Notes under the pieces: model-generated
Database searches by the model: none
Told to the model about the DNA's origin: nothing
Seen by the model: only the letters and a program-made list of their open reading frames with translations
Shown: piece by piece, positions 22,953 through 33,822 of the stretch
How the letters are laid out: each line of letters begins with the position of its first letter
Numbering within the stretch: the stretch's first letter is position 1
Origin: Bigelowiella natans CCMP2755
Lineage: Eukaryota; Cercozoa; Chlorarachniophyceae
DNA: 53,370 bases
Direction of reading: 5' to 3'
Assembly (NCBI GenBank): GCA_000320545.1
Contig: ADNK01001676.1
Location: forward strand, 1-53,370
Program-made: the position numbers and the translations under genes

Positions 22953-23825
22953 CTATATACACAGCACTTTATATTTACCGATGCAATAGGCATCATGAGC
23001 TATACTTGGCTATTAGAGTTAGCGAGGGAAAGATGTGGGATAAAATGACACAGCTCGCACGGTACCACACAACTACATGCAGACGTAGCAGCAATATCAA
23101 AGGCCGATTTACTATTTCATTAAAAGTGACAGAATACCGGAGTTCTTGCCGCATAGCACTGCCTTATCAGTGCACGTTACACAAAGAAGACCCCCATCTC
23201 GCACCTACGTGAGCGCGACACATTTAAATGCGTCGATGCGACGTCTAAGAAGTGGAAGATGGTGTAGTAGCAGGCAATACAAAAGTTCTCCGAGCAAAAA
23301 ATGATAGTTTTTGCTTCTTCCGATGAAAAACAGCCATAAGTCGCATGCTTACAACAGCTAGAGATTGAATTTCAACGGTATCGAAACCGTCATTGGAGGG
23401 TTCTTTGGTGTCGGATGGAAGGAATGCTGAAAACAGCGTCCATGTCGTGCTACCGCTTGTACTGCGCCATCAAGAAACTCTGCTGCGGATCCGTATGGAT
23501 CTAAATCGATTACGTCGAACCCCTTCCCTGTTTATTGTGTTTATATGCGTGTTAGTCTGTGCGTGTATGTGAGTGAGAGAGTGTTCGTATGTCTTTGTGT
23601 GTTTGTGTGTTTGTGTGAGTGTGTTTTGTATTGGTGAGCGTGGGCGTGAGTTGGCCTTCTCTTCGCGATGTACATATAATGTCACACAGAGCAAGAATGC
23701 TTCAAATGACCTTCCTCCACACTCCTTCTGGACAAAGCACGGTTTGCATACATGACCTCACATGCGTCCCCCTACCAAGGAGGAAGAATAGTCGAAATTG
23801 GAAGACGATAACTTGCTACACATCC

Positions 23826-23858
<33 letters not shown>

Positions 23859-24405
23859 TATCATCGTCGTCGTCGTTGTCGTTGCCGATGCTAGAAGCAA
23901 AATGCTAATAGGTACACACCATATTTGGTATAGTTTTGTCCAAAGGGCAGCCGTTGTACTTCAAGTTCCGTTCAATCGTCTCCACAGCTATAAACACATA
24001 AACACCAAAACACACACGCACACGCAACCATATGAATAAAAGCATAACACGACTTGAAATCACAACACGGCACTCAACTATCGCTCATCATCCTGACCTT
24101 TTTCATCCAAGTCATTAACAACTATGGTATCCACCAGCCCTTCTTCGATTTCTTTCCAATACTAACAGCATCAAAATAATGAATCCGCAGGAAATCAATG
24201 TACTCACAACGTTCACCAGCGGCCCTCGATCATTCGAAAGAGGGCGGTTTTTCATAGGTACCGATGCTGTCATTTGTTTACGCAAAAACTAGCTGTACTT
24301 GTGTTGATTGATTCAAAGCAAACTCTTCCCCTCCTCTTGTCATACACGGCCTTTATTCCGTATCTGGCAGTGCTACTATCACTGCTACTACTACTTCTGA
24401 TGCAG

Positions 24406-24438
<33 letters not shown>

Positions 24439-25428
24439 GTATTGATCTTAGTCCTGTCGCAGAGAGAGCCTCAAGCACCCGGAGGCCCGGAATGGAGACC
24501 TTCTCGGGCTCAACTACTTTGTCAATCCCCTTCTCTGTTTTCGTCGTTGTAAATGAAGATTAGGTGTGTGCGTGCATATACGTGTGCGTGCGTGCGTGCG
24601 TGCGTGTGTGTGTGTGTGTGGTATTCTCGTAGAATTCGATACGCGCAGCCTCGTGCGCGATAAAAGTATTTGCAAAATGCATGACAGATGCTGGGTAGCT
24701 TTGATTTCCGAATAGAAATGATATGTTTACCTTTATTCTCCTTCGTGAGTCTCTCTGCCCTGCGTTTGGCTGATAGGAAGGATAAAATGATGATGATGAT
24801 GATGATGATGATGATAACTGTGATGATGACGATGATGACGATGATGGTGACAACGGTAATAATGATAATGATTCGTCAGACTTTCATGCTTGTTGTAAAA
24901 TAATTAAATGCTTAACTTACTATTTACCTTTAGCAGTCTCCTTCTCAAATTTCTCTTGACGATACACTTTCGCAAATTCGTTGATGACCTGCACGATACG
25001 CCACGCATCAGAGGAAGGAATACGTGGACGACAGCAAGGCTTGCATATATGCTGTCACCGGTTGGCGGTGATGTGTTAGATTGTCGCAAGTACCGCTGTA
25101 GATAGGTCTCTGTTGAATTCTTGCACCTAATTACATAACCAGTTTATACGATAGGATATCATCGTGATCTCAATATCGATAAAGAGTATTCGTATATGTA
25201 AGTAAAACGCACGATCAATCTGAGAAGGATCACTTGCACTGATATAGCACTCTCATTACTTAATCTTAATGAATCCATCTTATAGACGCACCCCTCCCCC
25301 CCCCCCCCCAACCCTCTCTCCTCCCTCACGCTCAAATCCGCCTTCATAACCGTTGCCACCTTATTATAAAACACGGTGTTGGCCTTTTCGTACAGGATAG
25401 TAGCTTTCCCTTCCGTGAGAGTCTCCAT
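19832..25428 (-). CDS. TRM1: tRNA (guanine26-N2)-dimethyltransferase, 21 or more exons
   Basis: Exons in order: 25439-25330, 24988-24928, 24534-24437, 24161-24098, 23987-23920, 23771-23711, 23527-23454, 23204-23138, 22864-22809, 22634-22604, 22393-22311, 22128-22076, 21796-21743, 21584-21507, 21225-21199, 20984-20900, 20762-20710, 20544-20455, 20344-20290, 20033-19986, 19924-19832. Every phase agrees; from ATG 25428 this gives 465 residues, the normal Trm1 size. Motifs: [35 protein letters not shown] (SAM site), [24 protein letters not shown] (catalytic DPYG), [72 protein letters not shown] and [11 protein letters not shown]. The enzyme methylates G26 of tRNAs in nucleus and mitochondria. An ATG at 25544 (MSEEKKETSSKG) could give a longer N-terminus, but its donor phase does not fit. 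In the Cys region YQSLGC replaces the usual first Cys. Confidence 0.93.
20566..20600. repeat. (GT)n microsatellite
   Basis: Dinucleotide run in a TRM1 intron, about 20 bases upstream of the exon that starts at 20544 on the minus strand. Confidence 0.95.
21390..21500. repeat. (CTA)n trinucleotide tract, interrupted
   Basis: CTA repeats from 21390 to 21440, with a further block near 21478-21500. The tract lies in the TRM1 intron after exon 21584-21507. On the transcribed strand it reads TAG TAG and starts a few bases after the donor gtaagt. Confidence 0.9.
23826..23880. repeat. (CAT)n / (CGT)n trinucleotide tract
   Basis: CAT repeats grading into CGT repeats inside the TRM1 intron 23919-23772. 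Confidence 0.9.
24375..24437. repeat. (TAC)n tract abutting a splice donor
   Basis: The TAC/CTA repeat runs up to the exon boundary at 24437. On the minus strand, exon codon CGA is followed directly by GTAGTAGTAG, so the 5' splice site is the first unit of the microsatellite. Confidence 0.85.
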
Positions 25429-25922
25429 TTCCACGGATTCTACAAAATGAGTAATCGCAAGTAAACATTCGATCCCGAGAGGCGGGCGTGCGCGACAATG
25501 GCGGAAGTGCCTTTGGATGAAGTTTCCTTCTTCTCCTCTGACATGCTGGAGAACTTCTGCGTGAGCGTGCGCAGTTTACTCAGGCGTATTCTACTGATGT
25601 ACATGTATCAAATAACACAATATATACAGAGTGCAGTATTAGTATGAATGCCAGTGCGTTTGACCCCGAGGGCAAGAAGAAATGTACACATATAATGGGG
25701 ATTGATCATCACCCCCTCACCTTCCTGCATGTACCTGCTGTGAACTCCACGGATTCGAAGAGAGGACCTCCAAATAAAAAAGCCGTAGCGCATACACTAG
25801 GACGTTTACATTAAGGAAAGGAAATGGTTTTAGGATTGAATAAGAAGCAGGGAGGGACAAGAGAAATGATCCCCTGCCAACTCGCTGCGATATATAAACT
25901 TTTGCGATTTTTTAAACCCCAC

Positions 25923-26024
25923 CGGCGAAGTATTTCTGTACACAACTAAAGCCCGCATGTATATATCCACCCCCATCTTTCCAAATGCTCTCTTGTGTAA
26001 AGCCTCATCCAATATATGAGGATT
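25923..26024 (-). CDS. Single recognisable exon of an unidentified minus-strand gene
   Basis: Flanked by acceptor ccaattcag and donor gtgggg, phase 0 on both sides, 34 codons: NPHILDEALHKRAFGKMG then VDIYMRALVVYRNTSP. Upstream, ..CGTTGCCCCAG|gtaagc is a probable donor of the preceding exon. Downstream exons could lie at 25735-25775. I do not recognise the family. It sits between TRM1 and eIF3i and may be a small separate gene. Confidence 0.45.
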
Positions 26025-26916
26025 CTGAATTGGCAGCGGAGAGGGGTAGGATAGGCAGCTTACCTGGGGCAACGCGAAATGGTTAAAATTGTAGAAAATC
26101 TTTTTAGGTAAATTTACGTATAAATCTTTCCATTATTTTTTAGAAGTGTAAAATATTTTGGCCCTGTGTCACGAAAGAGTACAGATACTTTTCACGATGT
26201 TATCAGGGTAAACCTCGATCTAGGAAATTGAGTTCCTCGAAATTTCCTAGAAAAGTGTTTTATTCTATTCCGACAAGATAAATCTCGTGTCTTTCCACAA
26301 AAATACACCTCATATTTACTCATTTTCTTGCTCGCGGCGAGTTTCTGTATTCTCCGGATGAGAAATGCTAGAACGCCTAAGAATGTCAGAGATAATGTTG
26401 TAATATTTTCTGTCGTATAATAAAAATATACTACTTTTTGGGAACCGAAGAAATTAGAATGAGCATGCGGAAAGCGGGACTTCGGACAAGGAAGATGAAT
26501 TCCGTATGTTACTGTGAGAGAGACAATATACCATGGTAGTCTTAGTTTAAAATATCATGCCATTTCGAATATTTTACATCCTTTACGCGGTTAAATAATT
26601 TTTCGCGGAGTTTAGACATTCAGTCAGGAAAATTAAAATTTTCACCTTCAAACGTCTTTTGTTTATATATAACGACATCAATTTTAATGAATAATGATGA
26701 AAATATTAGTGGATTTACTTAAGATCTCTAGCTTTTTTATGACAATCACGTTCTGAACACAAATTTAATAAGGTTCGCCCCCTCCCAGCGCAGCGATGCG
26801 GCGATCGATTGATCACGGACAGGATCGTGTTGGGGCAGGCCGTGTGCCTCATTTTCGCGATTCCTTGTCCTATGGCAATTTTCTAACCACATATTTTCTG
26901 CTCCAGGTAGATCACC
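26025..26916. other. Intergenic region upstream of eIF3i
   Basis: AT-rich, no exon recognised. A likely 5' UTR acceptor (tgctccag) lies at about 26900-26906, ten bases before the eIF3i ATG, so an untranslated first exon may lie in this stretch. Confidence 0.45.
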
Positions 26917-27843
26917 ATGCCGACACGGCCGATCATCATGAAGGGGCACACCCGCCCCATCACGCAGGTGCTATATAACCACGATGGAGATCTCATCTTC
27001 TCGTGCTCCAAAGATAAAGTTGTCACGTGCTGGCGAAGCGATAGCGGGGAGCGTCTTGGTAGTGATAATACGATTAGTTTCGATATGCAGGAAAATTCAG
27101 CTGTAGGAAGAAGCTGCAGTTACATTTCCCCTTTCCCTTCCATTCTTCCCCTTACAATCTGCAACACACACATACATCGACATCGTAATATTGCGCTATC
27201 CTCATACCCACCTAATGCTACACAGGCACATATGAGCAGCACCGTGGTGCTGTGAACGCCATAGACGTCGATCGGTTGACGACAACAGTCGCATCGGCCG
27301 CTTCTGATAGCTACGTGAAGTTATGGGAGGCCCAAACGGGGCAAAAGAAAGGCGTTTTCAAAGTGGAATCCAGCGCGAGAGCGGTCAACTTCGCTCTCGG
27401 CGACAAGTTGCTTCTGGCAGCCCAGGATAAACAGTATGACCATCATTAAGCTAAGCCTCTTCGTTCCTTCCCTTCCTCATGCTGACCTCTCCCCCCTTCT
27501 CTTCCATTTCTTCGCCCTGCCTTTTTTAGAATGGGAAAGCAGCCCGCAGTCTTTATATACACAATTGGCAAAGATGAAGTTACAGACGGCGACTACAACG
27601 AGGACGGAAGCTTACGATCAAGCTTCGATGATGAAGCTAATCCAATGAAGTACTCCATTGCTAGGACTTATGTCGATGATGATGATGTTAATGATGTAAT
27701 CGTGTTTGCTTGTATGATCGTGCTTTTCATGATCGTTATGTTAATGTGCAACATTTGGTTAGATACACCGCCAAACTCGTCCACGAGGAGAAATCCAAAG
27801 TAAAATCTGAACTCCGCTTTCCCAACACCAATTTGCTCTTTCT

Positions 27844-27883
<40 letters not shown>

Positions 27884-28914
27884 TCACCCTCTTTCTTTCT
27901 GTGTGCGAGTGTGTGTAATTATCTATTAATCCACGTGAGAGAGTACATTTACGGCGTACGACAAGAGACCGCCGCAAAATATACAGTCGGAAGCATAAGT
28001 CGTTTGAGATCAACCTTCACGTTTGTCTTATGTCCTCCTATCGCACACTGATTTTGCTGTTTATCACAAAAATCAAATATATTAGATAAATTACGTGAAC
28101 ATTGTCTCCATAAATATCACTACTGCATCGACATGTACACGCGCCCGTGCGTCGTCGCACTCAACTAATGAAACTGTTTACCCGCAGATCAACATCGTGA
28201 GCGCGAAATGGTGCGATATGAACAAAACCATCGTCACTGCGCACGAGGACGGAATGGTGAGAAAGTGGGACGTGGAGACGCAAAAGGTACGTACCGATTC
28301 AACGTGTTGGGTAGTATCCTCCTCTCGTTAGATGGTGTATCTCCAGCGGATGGTGAATACAGTTTTCCCCTGAGCACTCTACCGCTGCTTGGGCAAAATC
28401 ATCAACTCGTTTGGTTTTGAAGTGAGAGTGGATGCAGTGCTGCTGTTGCTGCTGCCGCTGCTACTGTTGAAAATGGGCGAGTTTTGCGCTTTGCTATATA
28501 GAGTAATTATTGATCGCTGACACCTTGCACCGCGCCCCTCCCCTCCACCCACCCCCCGATGTTCAATGGTTAGATTCTGAAGGAAGTCCGGGCATGCGAA
28601 ACCCATATAAACTCAATGTCGTTCAGCAGAGACCAGACTATGCTTATAGCGGCCTCCCAGGTGGGGTGGACTGATTGCGTGTTTGTGTGATTCGCTGTGT
28701 GTGCAAACGGAGTGATGGGCAGGAGGGGGGGGGAGCGGGGGGGAGGGCCTAATAAGATTATGATATGATGTAGCATGTTATTGTAGAAATGAAGAAGTAT
28801 ATATATTGTGTGTGTGGGTGTGTGTGTGTGTACGTGTGTGTACATACATATATAAATTTATTTATTTCTAATGGAAATAGTTAAACGGTGCGGTTAGAGG
28901 CTCACGCACTCTCA

Positions 28915-28955
<41 letters not shown>

Positions 28956-28956
28956 C

Positions 28957-28997
<41 letters not shown>

Positions 28998-29950
28998 TAT
29001 GCCCTTACGTTTACAGGCCGACCAATGCGGAAAGTTAATCGATGCAAAGACTCTAAAAGTTCTCAAAACGTGAGTTGCGAGCGATAGCAGGCATGCAGCA
29101 TGTTTCTTATCCTCACTAGCCGCCCCTTAACACGCATCGGCCTTTTATGCAGCCCCCATCTCACATATGGCACTTGCACATTTAGGTACAAATCCAACCG
29201 TCCTATTAATGCTGCTGCAATATCACCAACATACAACCAAGTAAGTAGTCTGGCACTATGAAAGCTTTGAAGTATAAAGACCCAGTATGCGACAGGAGAA
29301 CCGCCATCTTGGCTCTTCGTCATAATAGCGACGTTGTATGTTTTCGCTTGAGAAGGGGAGGAGGGATGGGGAGGTTGAGCTGATTCATGAGTAGTCACTC
29401 ACTGCCAGCCATTTAGAAGGAACGGGGGAGGGATATGCCAGATATTCATTTCACAACTATTTTTGCATCGAAATTGGAGAAGAAGAAATAGCAGTAGAGG
29501 CAACAATCGTGATAATTTTTGCCCACAATTAGGTCCTAATTGGAGGCGGTATTCAAGCACGAGATGTTGCGCTGGTGGACTCGCGTATGTCGCACTTTGA
29601 AGTAGATTTTTGGCACATCTGTTATCAGGTCTGTTCTTCTACCATGATCCGTTTGTCATGATTTCCCTTTTGCTCAATTACATCGAATGACATCCCAAGC
29701 AAAGCCGATATGAGTCTGGTGCGCGCATAGATGGCCGTTATCTACAACATCGCTTTATTCTCGCATTGATCGCATGTCGAATTTAAATCAGTTCTACATG
29801 GGATCCGCTCGAGGGCACTTCGGTCCTGTGAATTCCATCGATATACATCCCAATGGAAAATCCTTTGTGAGCGGCGGAGAGGAGGGGGAGATCCGTCTGC
29901 ACCATATGGATAGCGTGTATGTCAAATCGAGCAACCAGATGGAACTTTAA
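26917..29950 (+). CDS. EIF3I: Eukaryotic translation initiation factor 3 subunit i (WD40), 10 exons
   Basis: Exons 26917-27058, 27226-27433, 27530-27649, 27763-27799, 28188-28286, 28574-28660, 29017-29069, 29186-29240, 29533-29628 and 29792-29950 join in phase to 351 residues, ending in TAA. The start [18 protein letters not shown] is the family hallmark (PI..KGH.R.IT). WD repeats follow: [95 protein letters not shown] and [26 protein letters not shown]. Family length is about 325, so this copy is slightly long, with an acidic insert around 27590-27650. The protein is a beta-propeller scaffold of eIF3 that binds the eIF3b C-terminus and helps recruit mRNA to the 40S subunit. The 37-bp exon 27763-27799 is the least certain, but it is supported by phase and by [11 protein letters not shown]. 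Confidence 0.93.
27844..27882. repeat. (CT)n microsatellite
   Basis: Long CT run inside eIF3i intron 4. Confidence 0.95.
28918..28995. repeat. (CT)n then (CA)n compound microsatellite
   Basis: CT run 28918-28951 followed by CA run 28960-28990 in eIF3i intron 6, ending about 20 bases before the acceptor ttacag. Confidence 0.95.
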
Positions 29951-31520
29951 ACGATTAGTAAGTTATGAAGGGTAGTTGTTTGTGTGTGAGGAAAATATGC
30001 TGCAGCAGATGTCAATGGCAGATGTTGTGATGCTTCATCATGGAAAATTTAGGCAGCAGTTTGTCGCAAATCAATGCAGCCTATCGTTGCGTCGTTGCAT
30101 TACGCAGCCACACATAACTAGATGAATGTGTGCATGTTTGGGTTGACTGGAGTGTTGCATTACGACATCGCGTCCGCGCGCACGACCTGCATCTCATTGC
30201 GCGTGGAAGGCGTCAACTTCATTCATTAGCTAGCGGCCTGTGAAGACACTCTAGCACTGCAATTCGTAGGCGGCACTAGTGCAAGTCCACACTTCATTCT
30301 GTAATTAGCTCACAGACGCGCTGCTCGCCAATGCTTGTTGTTGCACGCTGATGTAATCAAAGCTTTTGAAAACAAAACACTAAGCCCCTGATGATGAAGA
30401 CACATTGTGAGCTTGAGCATGCATGCTGAAACAAGCTCCCAAGAGGACATTGCCGCTCGCACGCGGGTCTTTTGACTTTTGCGCGCGCATTTCACTTTGC
30501 TGCAACTAGCTCAGTTGAACACATCACATCACGCCATTTTCAGATTGAAAAGGCAACATTTTCCCCCAACATTGCATTGTTTCGCTAACTTGTGCTGCAA
30601 AAGTTCCCTTTTGCAACACAGCATCTTCCATGTCGCACTGGCCCAAGCGGGGCCAAAATGCCAAACTCACTAACCACTTTCGCACTGGCCCAAGCGGGGC
30701 CAAAATGCCAAATTTGCCAACTCATTTTGCCCCCCCAGCATGCATCCAACACACTGCTACCAAAACCAAACCAGAACAAAACTGCATCATGAATGCAAGC
30801 ACACGCTTGGTGGTCATGACCGACCACACATTCAGTGATCTAGCATGGCGGTGATCATGCGCTTCACAGACACACGCGACTTAGCGACGCTGTCTAGCTG
30901 TGTGTTCGAGCGGCGCTCTGGGCATCCTGCATGCATGCCCATTGACTCTCTAGTGTTGCTAGATTGTGGGGCCCATCAGCTAGCTAGCCTGCATGAATCA
31001 ATCTAGCAATTGGTGTCAAGCGCATGCATTCTAGCATTCACTAGTTCAGCACGCGATGAGCACAAGCATGCCAGATCGAATTCCCATGCTAGCATGATGT
31101 GAGCTAGCTAGCTAGAGAGTCCATGAGCTACGCTAGCTAGAACACCAGAACGAGATTCTAGTTGGTCAAGCACAACAAAATGACATTTGACCTAGCTAGC
31201 TAGAGAACGACATGGATGGCTTGCTTAACCATGCACGTGGAATCGAACAAGTCAGAGTTGACGTGCTAGCGTGTGTGAACAAAGTGAGAATCGAAATCGA
31301 CTAGTCGAGGGAGTGTGCCCAGTCATCACTAGATTTGCCAGACATCTCTAGTAGCTAGATCTGAACAATGCTAGAATGGGAGTGATGATGTGACACGGAT
31401 GCACACCTGGCCATGAAAAGAAAAAAAAAGATGCATCCCTATTGTAGGTTTTGATCTCTGAGTCCCGACAGGTTCCCAATCATTGCGGACAGGAACGTGA
31501 GACCATTGTAGTCTAGATAG
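29951..31520. other. Intergenic region, CTAG/TGCATG-rich, with a 33-bp direct repeat
   Basis: No exon recognised. From about 30860 to 31350 the words CTAG, GCTAGCTAG and TGCATGC are strikingly common. Short open frames overlap on both strands. It borders cassette 2. Confidence 0.45.
30633..30712. repeat. 33-bp direct repeat pair
   Basis: Two identical 33-bp copies at 30633-30665 and 30680-30712, separated by 14 bp (period 47). Each begins TCGCACTGGCCC and ends AAAATGCCAAA. Confidence 0.85.
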
Positions 31521-32049
31521 TTATGCGTACAAAAGACTTTTGATAGCAAGTTTAGATGCCCCTACTTGACCCTGAAGATTGTACTTTTCGATCCACTTCT
31601 CAAAGGTGTTTTGTGCCACATCGAGATTCAATTCTGGATTTGACCACCTAATTTGAAGTTGAACTTTAAAACTGGGCTGATGACTCTCCGTAGTAGTGTC
31701 TGCAAAACCAGTAACTCTGAATCCCATAAGCCTATTCACTAGATCAGAAGAAATTTTTTTCCGCATTGTTTCTACAACAGCTTTGAAATTTTCTTTTGAC
31801 AGTTTTCTCTGATAAAAACAAATAAAAGTATCAGAATGGATTCAACTCCGAGATTTTTTGTGTGATGTTAACCTCGAAAAACATCTCGATCACGAATTTC
31901 ACGAAGTCCACCTCCAAGGTTTCAGTGTTATCGACGTTGCTCTTGCCTTGTTCCTGAGCATGCACCTCTTTTCGATCATTTATGTCCTCCTCAGCAAATC
32001 TTGGCTCCGAGATTCCAAACACTTTTGTAAAGATGATATTAGTGAACAA
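31521..32049 (-). CDS. Unrecognised family B gene, copy 2 (intact)
   Basis: Two exons, 32049(?)-31873 and 31808-31521, with a 64-bp phase-0 intron (TTCGAG|gttaac ... ttatcag|AGA), ending in a stop; about 150 residues. The frame upstream lacks an ATG, and a possible acceptor tacaaaag near 32020 suggests an earlier exon. Segments: LEVDFVKFVIEMFF, RKLSKENFKAVVETMRKKI, LVNRLMGFRVTGFADTT, FKVQLQIRWSNPELNLDVA, NTFEKWIEKYN and ASKLAIKSLLYA. No known domain is recognised. The pattern of charged helices plus a short beta segment suggests a small soluble protein. The partner at 13881-14215 is broken. Transcription runs toward the left edge of cassette 2, divergent from the zinc-finger-like gene. Confidence 0.65.
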
Positions 32050-32255
32050 ACTATATCATCTCATCCCAAACATTCGCAGAATACTTAAGTATTTGGGAAC
32101 TTGATTACAAATATTGGATTACTGATTCGACTTCTATACTAGTTCACATGATATATCATCCCATCCAAATATGCATAGTATATCGAAGTTTTTAGGGACT
32201 TGAATACATACGTTAGACGTTAGAGTACTGATTCGACTTCTATACTAGTTCTTAT
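32050..32255. repeat. Imperfect tandem repeat, period about 106 bp
   Basis: TACTGATTCGACTTCTATAC plus six more bases is identical at 32120-32145 and 32226-32251. The preceding bases also match loosely (ATCTCATCCCAAACATTCGC versus ATATCATCCCATCCAAATAT). It lies between the family B gene and the membrane-protein gene. Confidence 0.65.
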
Positions 32256-32298
32256 ACGATCTAATAGCCAATAGTATGATCCATCTACAAAGTATAAC

Positions 32299-33273
32299 TC
32301 AATATTTTTTACCAGAGAGGAACAGTAGTAGAATGATAGTCAACTGAGAATTGAGAACTTTAGTCAATTCACTCCCAAAGGTGATATTCGAGCATTCTTC
32401 CAGAGTACTGTCGTTTGAGTATCCCAACCCAAGTAAGGTTTCTACCAAAGATGATTCCGGGAAGTATCCAGGGACACAGAGTAGCAGTAACTCCGGTAAG
32501 ACAACCAGTGTAGCAGTCACTATGAATAACAGATTGCTCTCTAAACAACTAAACTTGTGACGGAACTTAGTTCTAATTGGCGGGAAACTTTTCCCTTGGT
32601 CGTGCTGATGGCTCCAAATTAGTAGGAGCATTAGCAAGATGGCATCGATGAACAGAATGGCGGTTTCAGTTTTAGTTACAATGTCGGGGAGAATCTCCTT
32701 CACGAGTAAGTCACTATAGATCATTGGTAAGGCAGAGAGGGAGAAACGTAAGCTGTATAAAGGTCCTAGATATCTAAAAATAATGGACTTTTCCATGCAC
32801 CACTTGTAGAGCAGCATCATAGATATTCCAAGGGACACCCAATTATGCGAGAGGAAATTGACTAGTATACTTGGAACCTGAGCACCAAGACGGATTACTC
32901 CTGCTATAAGTGCTGCGAGGCTAATCCAAAAGTACGAAAAATTGTTTTGTTTTGAAGAGTCATATGATGAGGGTTTCCACATATTCATGCCAACATAGCT
33001 TTCACAGAGTAGGCGTCCAATGTGTAAAGACTCCATAGCCACTGGGGAAAGGTTCCAGGTCTTTATAAGTTCCAAAGATGATGTAATTAGGTAGTAAGCT
33101 GCAACGACGAAAACCATGGACTGGGACCAATTTTCGCGAAGTTTGACATACAGTGCCAGGAGTGCCCGGACGATGAGTGTTTTGAAAATTGCAATGAGCA
33201 GCAGTTCAATCGACATGCCAACTCTGCAGCCGCTAGTGTTGAAGAGCATGGAGTAAATCTTGGCTACAGCCAC
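32299..33273 (-). CDS. Unrecognised multi-pass membrane protein (cassette 2)
   Basis: The open frame of 324 codons begins at a non-ATG codon, with the first ATG at 33249-33247 (MLFNTSGCRVG). The frame remains open upstream to about 33411 next to an acceptor ctttctacag, so a further exon is likely. It contains about seven or eight hydrophobic helices, for example LLLIAIFKTLIVRALLALYV, YFWISLAALIAGVIRLG, ILFIDAILLMLLLIW, LLFIVTATLVVLPELLLL and LTIILLLFLSG. No transporter or receptor signature is visible. It is on the same strand as the family B gene and directly upstream of it. Cassette 1 has a membrane protein in the same slot, but I see no convincing sequence similarity between the two. Confidence 0.6.
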   Translation of the reverse strand: MAVAKIYSMLFNTSGCRVGMSIELLLIAIFKTLIVRALLALYVKLRENWSQSMVFVVAAYYLITSSLELIKTWNLSPVAMESLHIGRLLCESYVGMNMWKPSSYDSSKQNNFSYFWISLAALIAGVIRLGAQVPSILVNFLSHNWVSLGISMMLLYKWCMEKSIIFRYLGPLYSLRFSLSALPMIYSDLLVKEILPDIVTKTETAILFIDAILLMLLLIWSHQHDQGKSFPPIRTKFRHKFSCLESNLLFIVTATLVVLPELLLLCVPGYFPESSLVETLLGLGYSNDSTLEECSNITFGSELTKVLNSQLTIILLLFLSGKKY

Positions 33274-33822
33274 AATTTTCAGGATCGCAGTGGGTGCTGT
33301 CGATCTGTCGATTCGGTCACGACTGTGATGTATCGCAACAGAGCAGAATGAGAAATGAGGCTTCCAGATGCCGTGAGCCCTGAGTTCGTGATCTAGGTTG
33401 AAACATTGAATTGACTGTAGAAAGCCGACTTAGGCCATGTCGTTTCTGGAAAACGTCTTCGACTTGCCGAAGCTATCAATCGTTTGTAAAGTCGTCTTGA
33501 ATGCTTTGAGGCAGGCGTCATCCAGAGGACAGTCAAGGAGTCCGCGCCAAGAGTCCACTGTGCAAACAGAATCGTGTATGAAGAGTCCGACACAGAATCG
33601 ATTGAGCAGGCAACCATCTTCAATCGTCAACACTATTTGGGAATTACAATGATAAATTGGCCTTTTATTGATGGCTCTGACAACATCGTACCGCACTGGA
33701 GTCCACAATGAAGAATGAAAAAAAGCATTGATGAATGAACACTATCAAATTTCATATTACGACATACATCTGATTCTGATTATGGAGAAGAAATCGCGCA
33801 TCACCATGCAACCAGAGCCGCC
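33274..33822. other. Interval with short overlapping minus-strand ORFs
   Basis: Two minus frames overlap here (33430-33708, 92 codons; 33393-33623, 76 codons). Part of one could be an upstream exon of the membrane-protein gene through the acceptor at about 33412, but phases could not be matched. Nothing recognised. Confidence 0.35.

Noticed and set aside
23826-23880. Possible CRISPR-like or designed repeat array
   Set aside because: Simple CAT/CGT trinucleotide repeats without spacers; the window is eukaryotic and has no cas-like gene.
24560-24903. Met/Ser repeat ORFs on either strand around the (GAT)n tract
   Set aside because: They lie inside a TRM1 intron and consist almost wholly of translated microsatellite.
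31504-31522. Interpreting the 19-bp repeats around cassette 2 as long terminal repeats
   Set aside because: Similarity does not extend beyond about 19 bp on either side, so an LTR is not supported; kept only as a weak short direct repeat.
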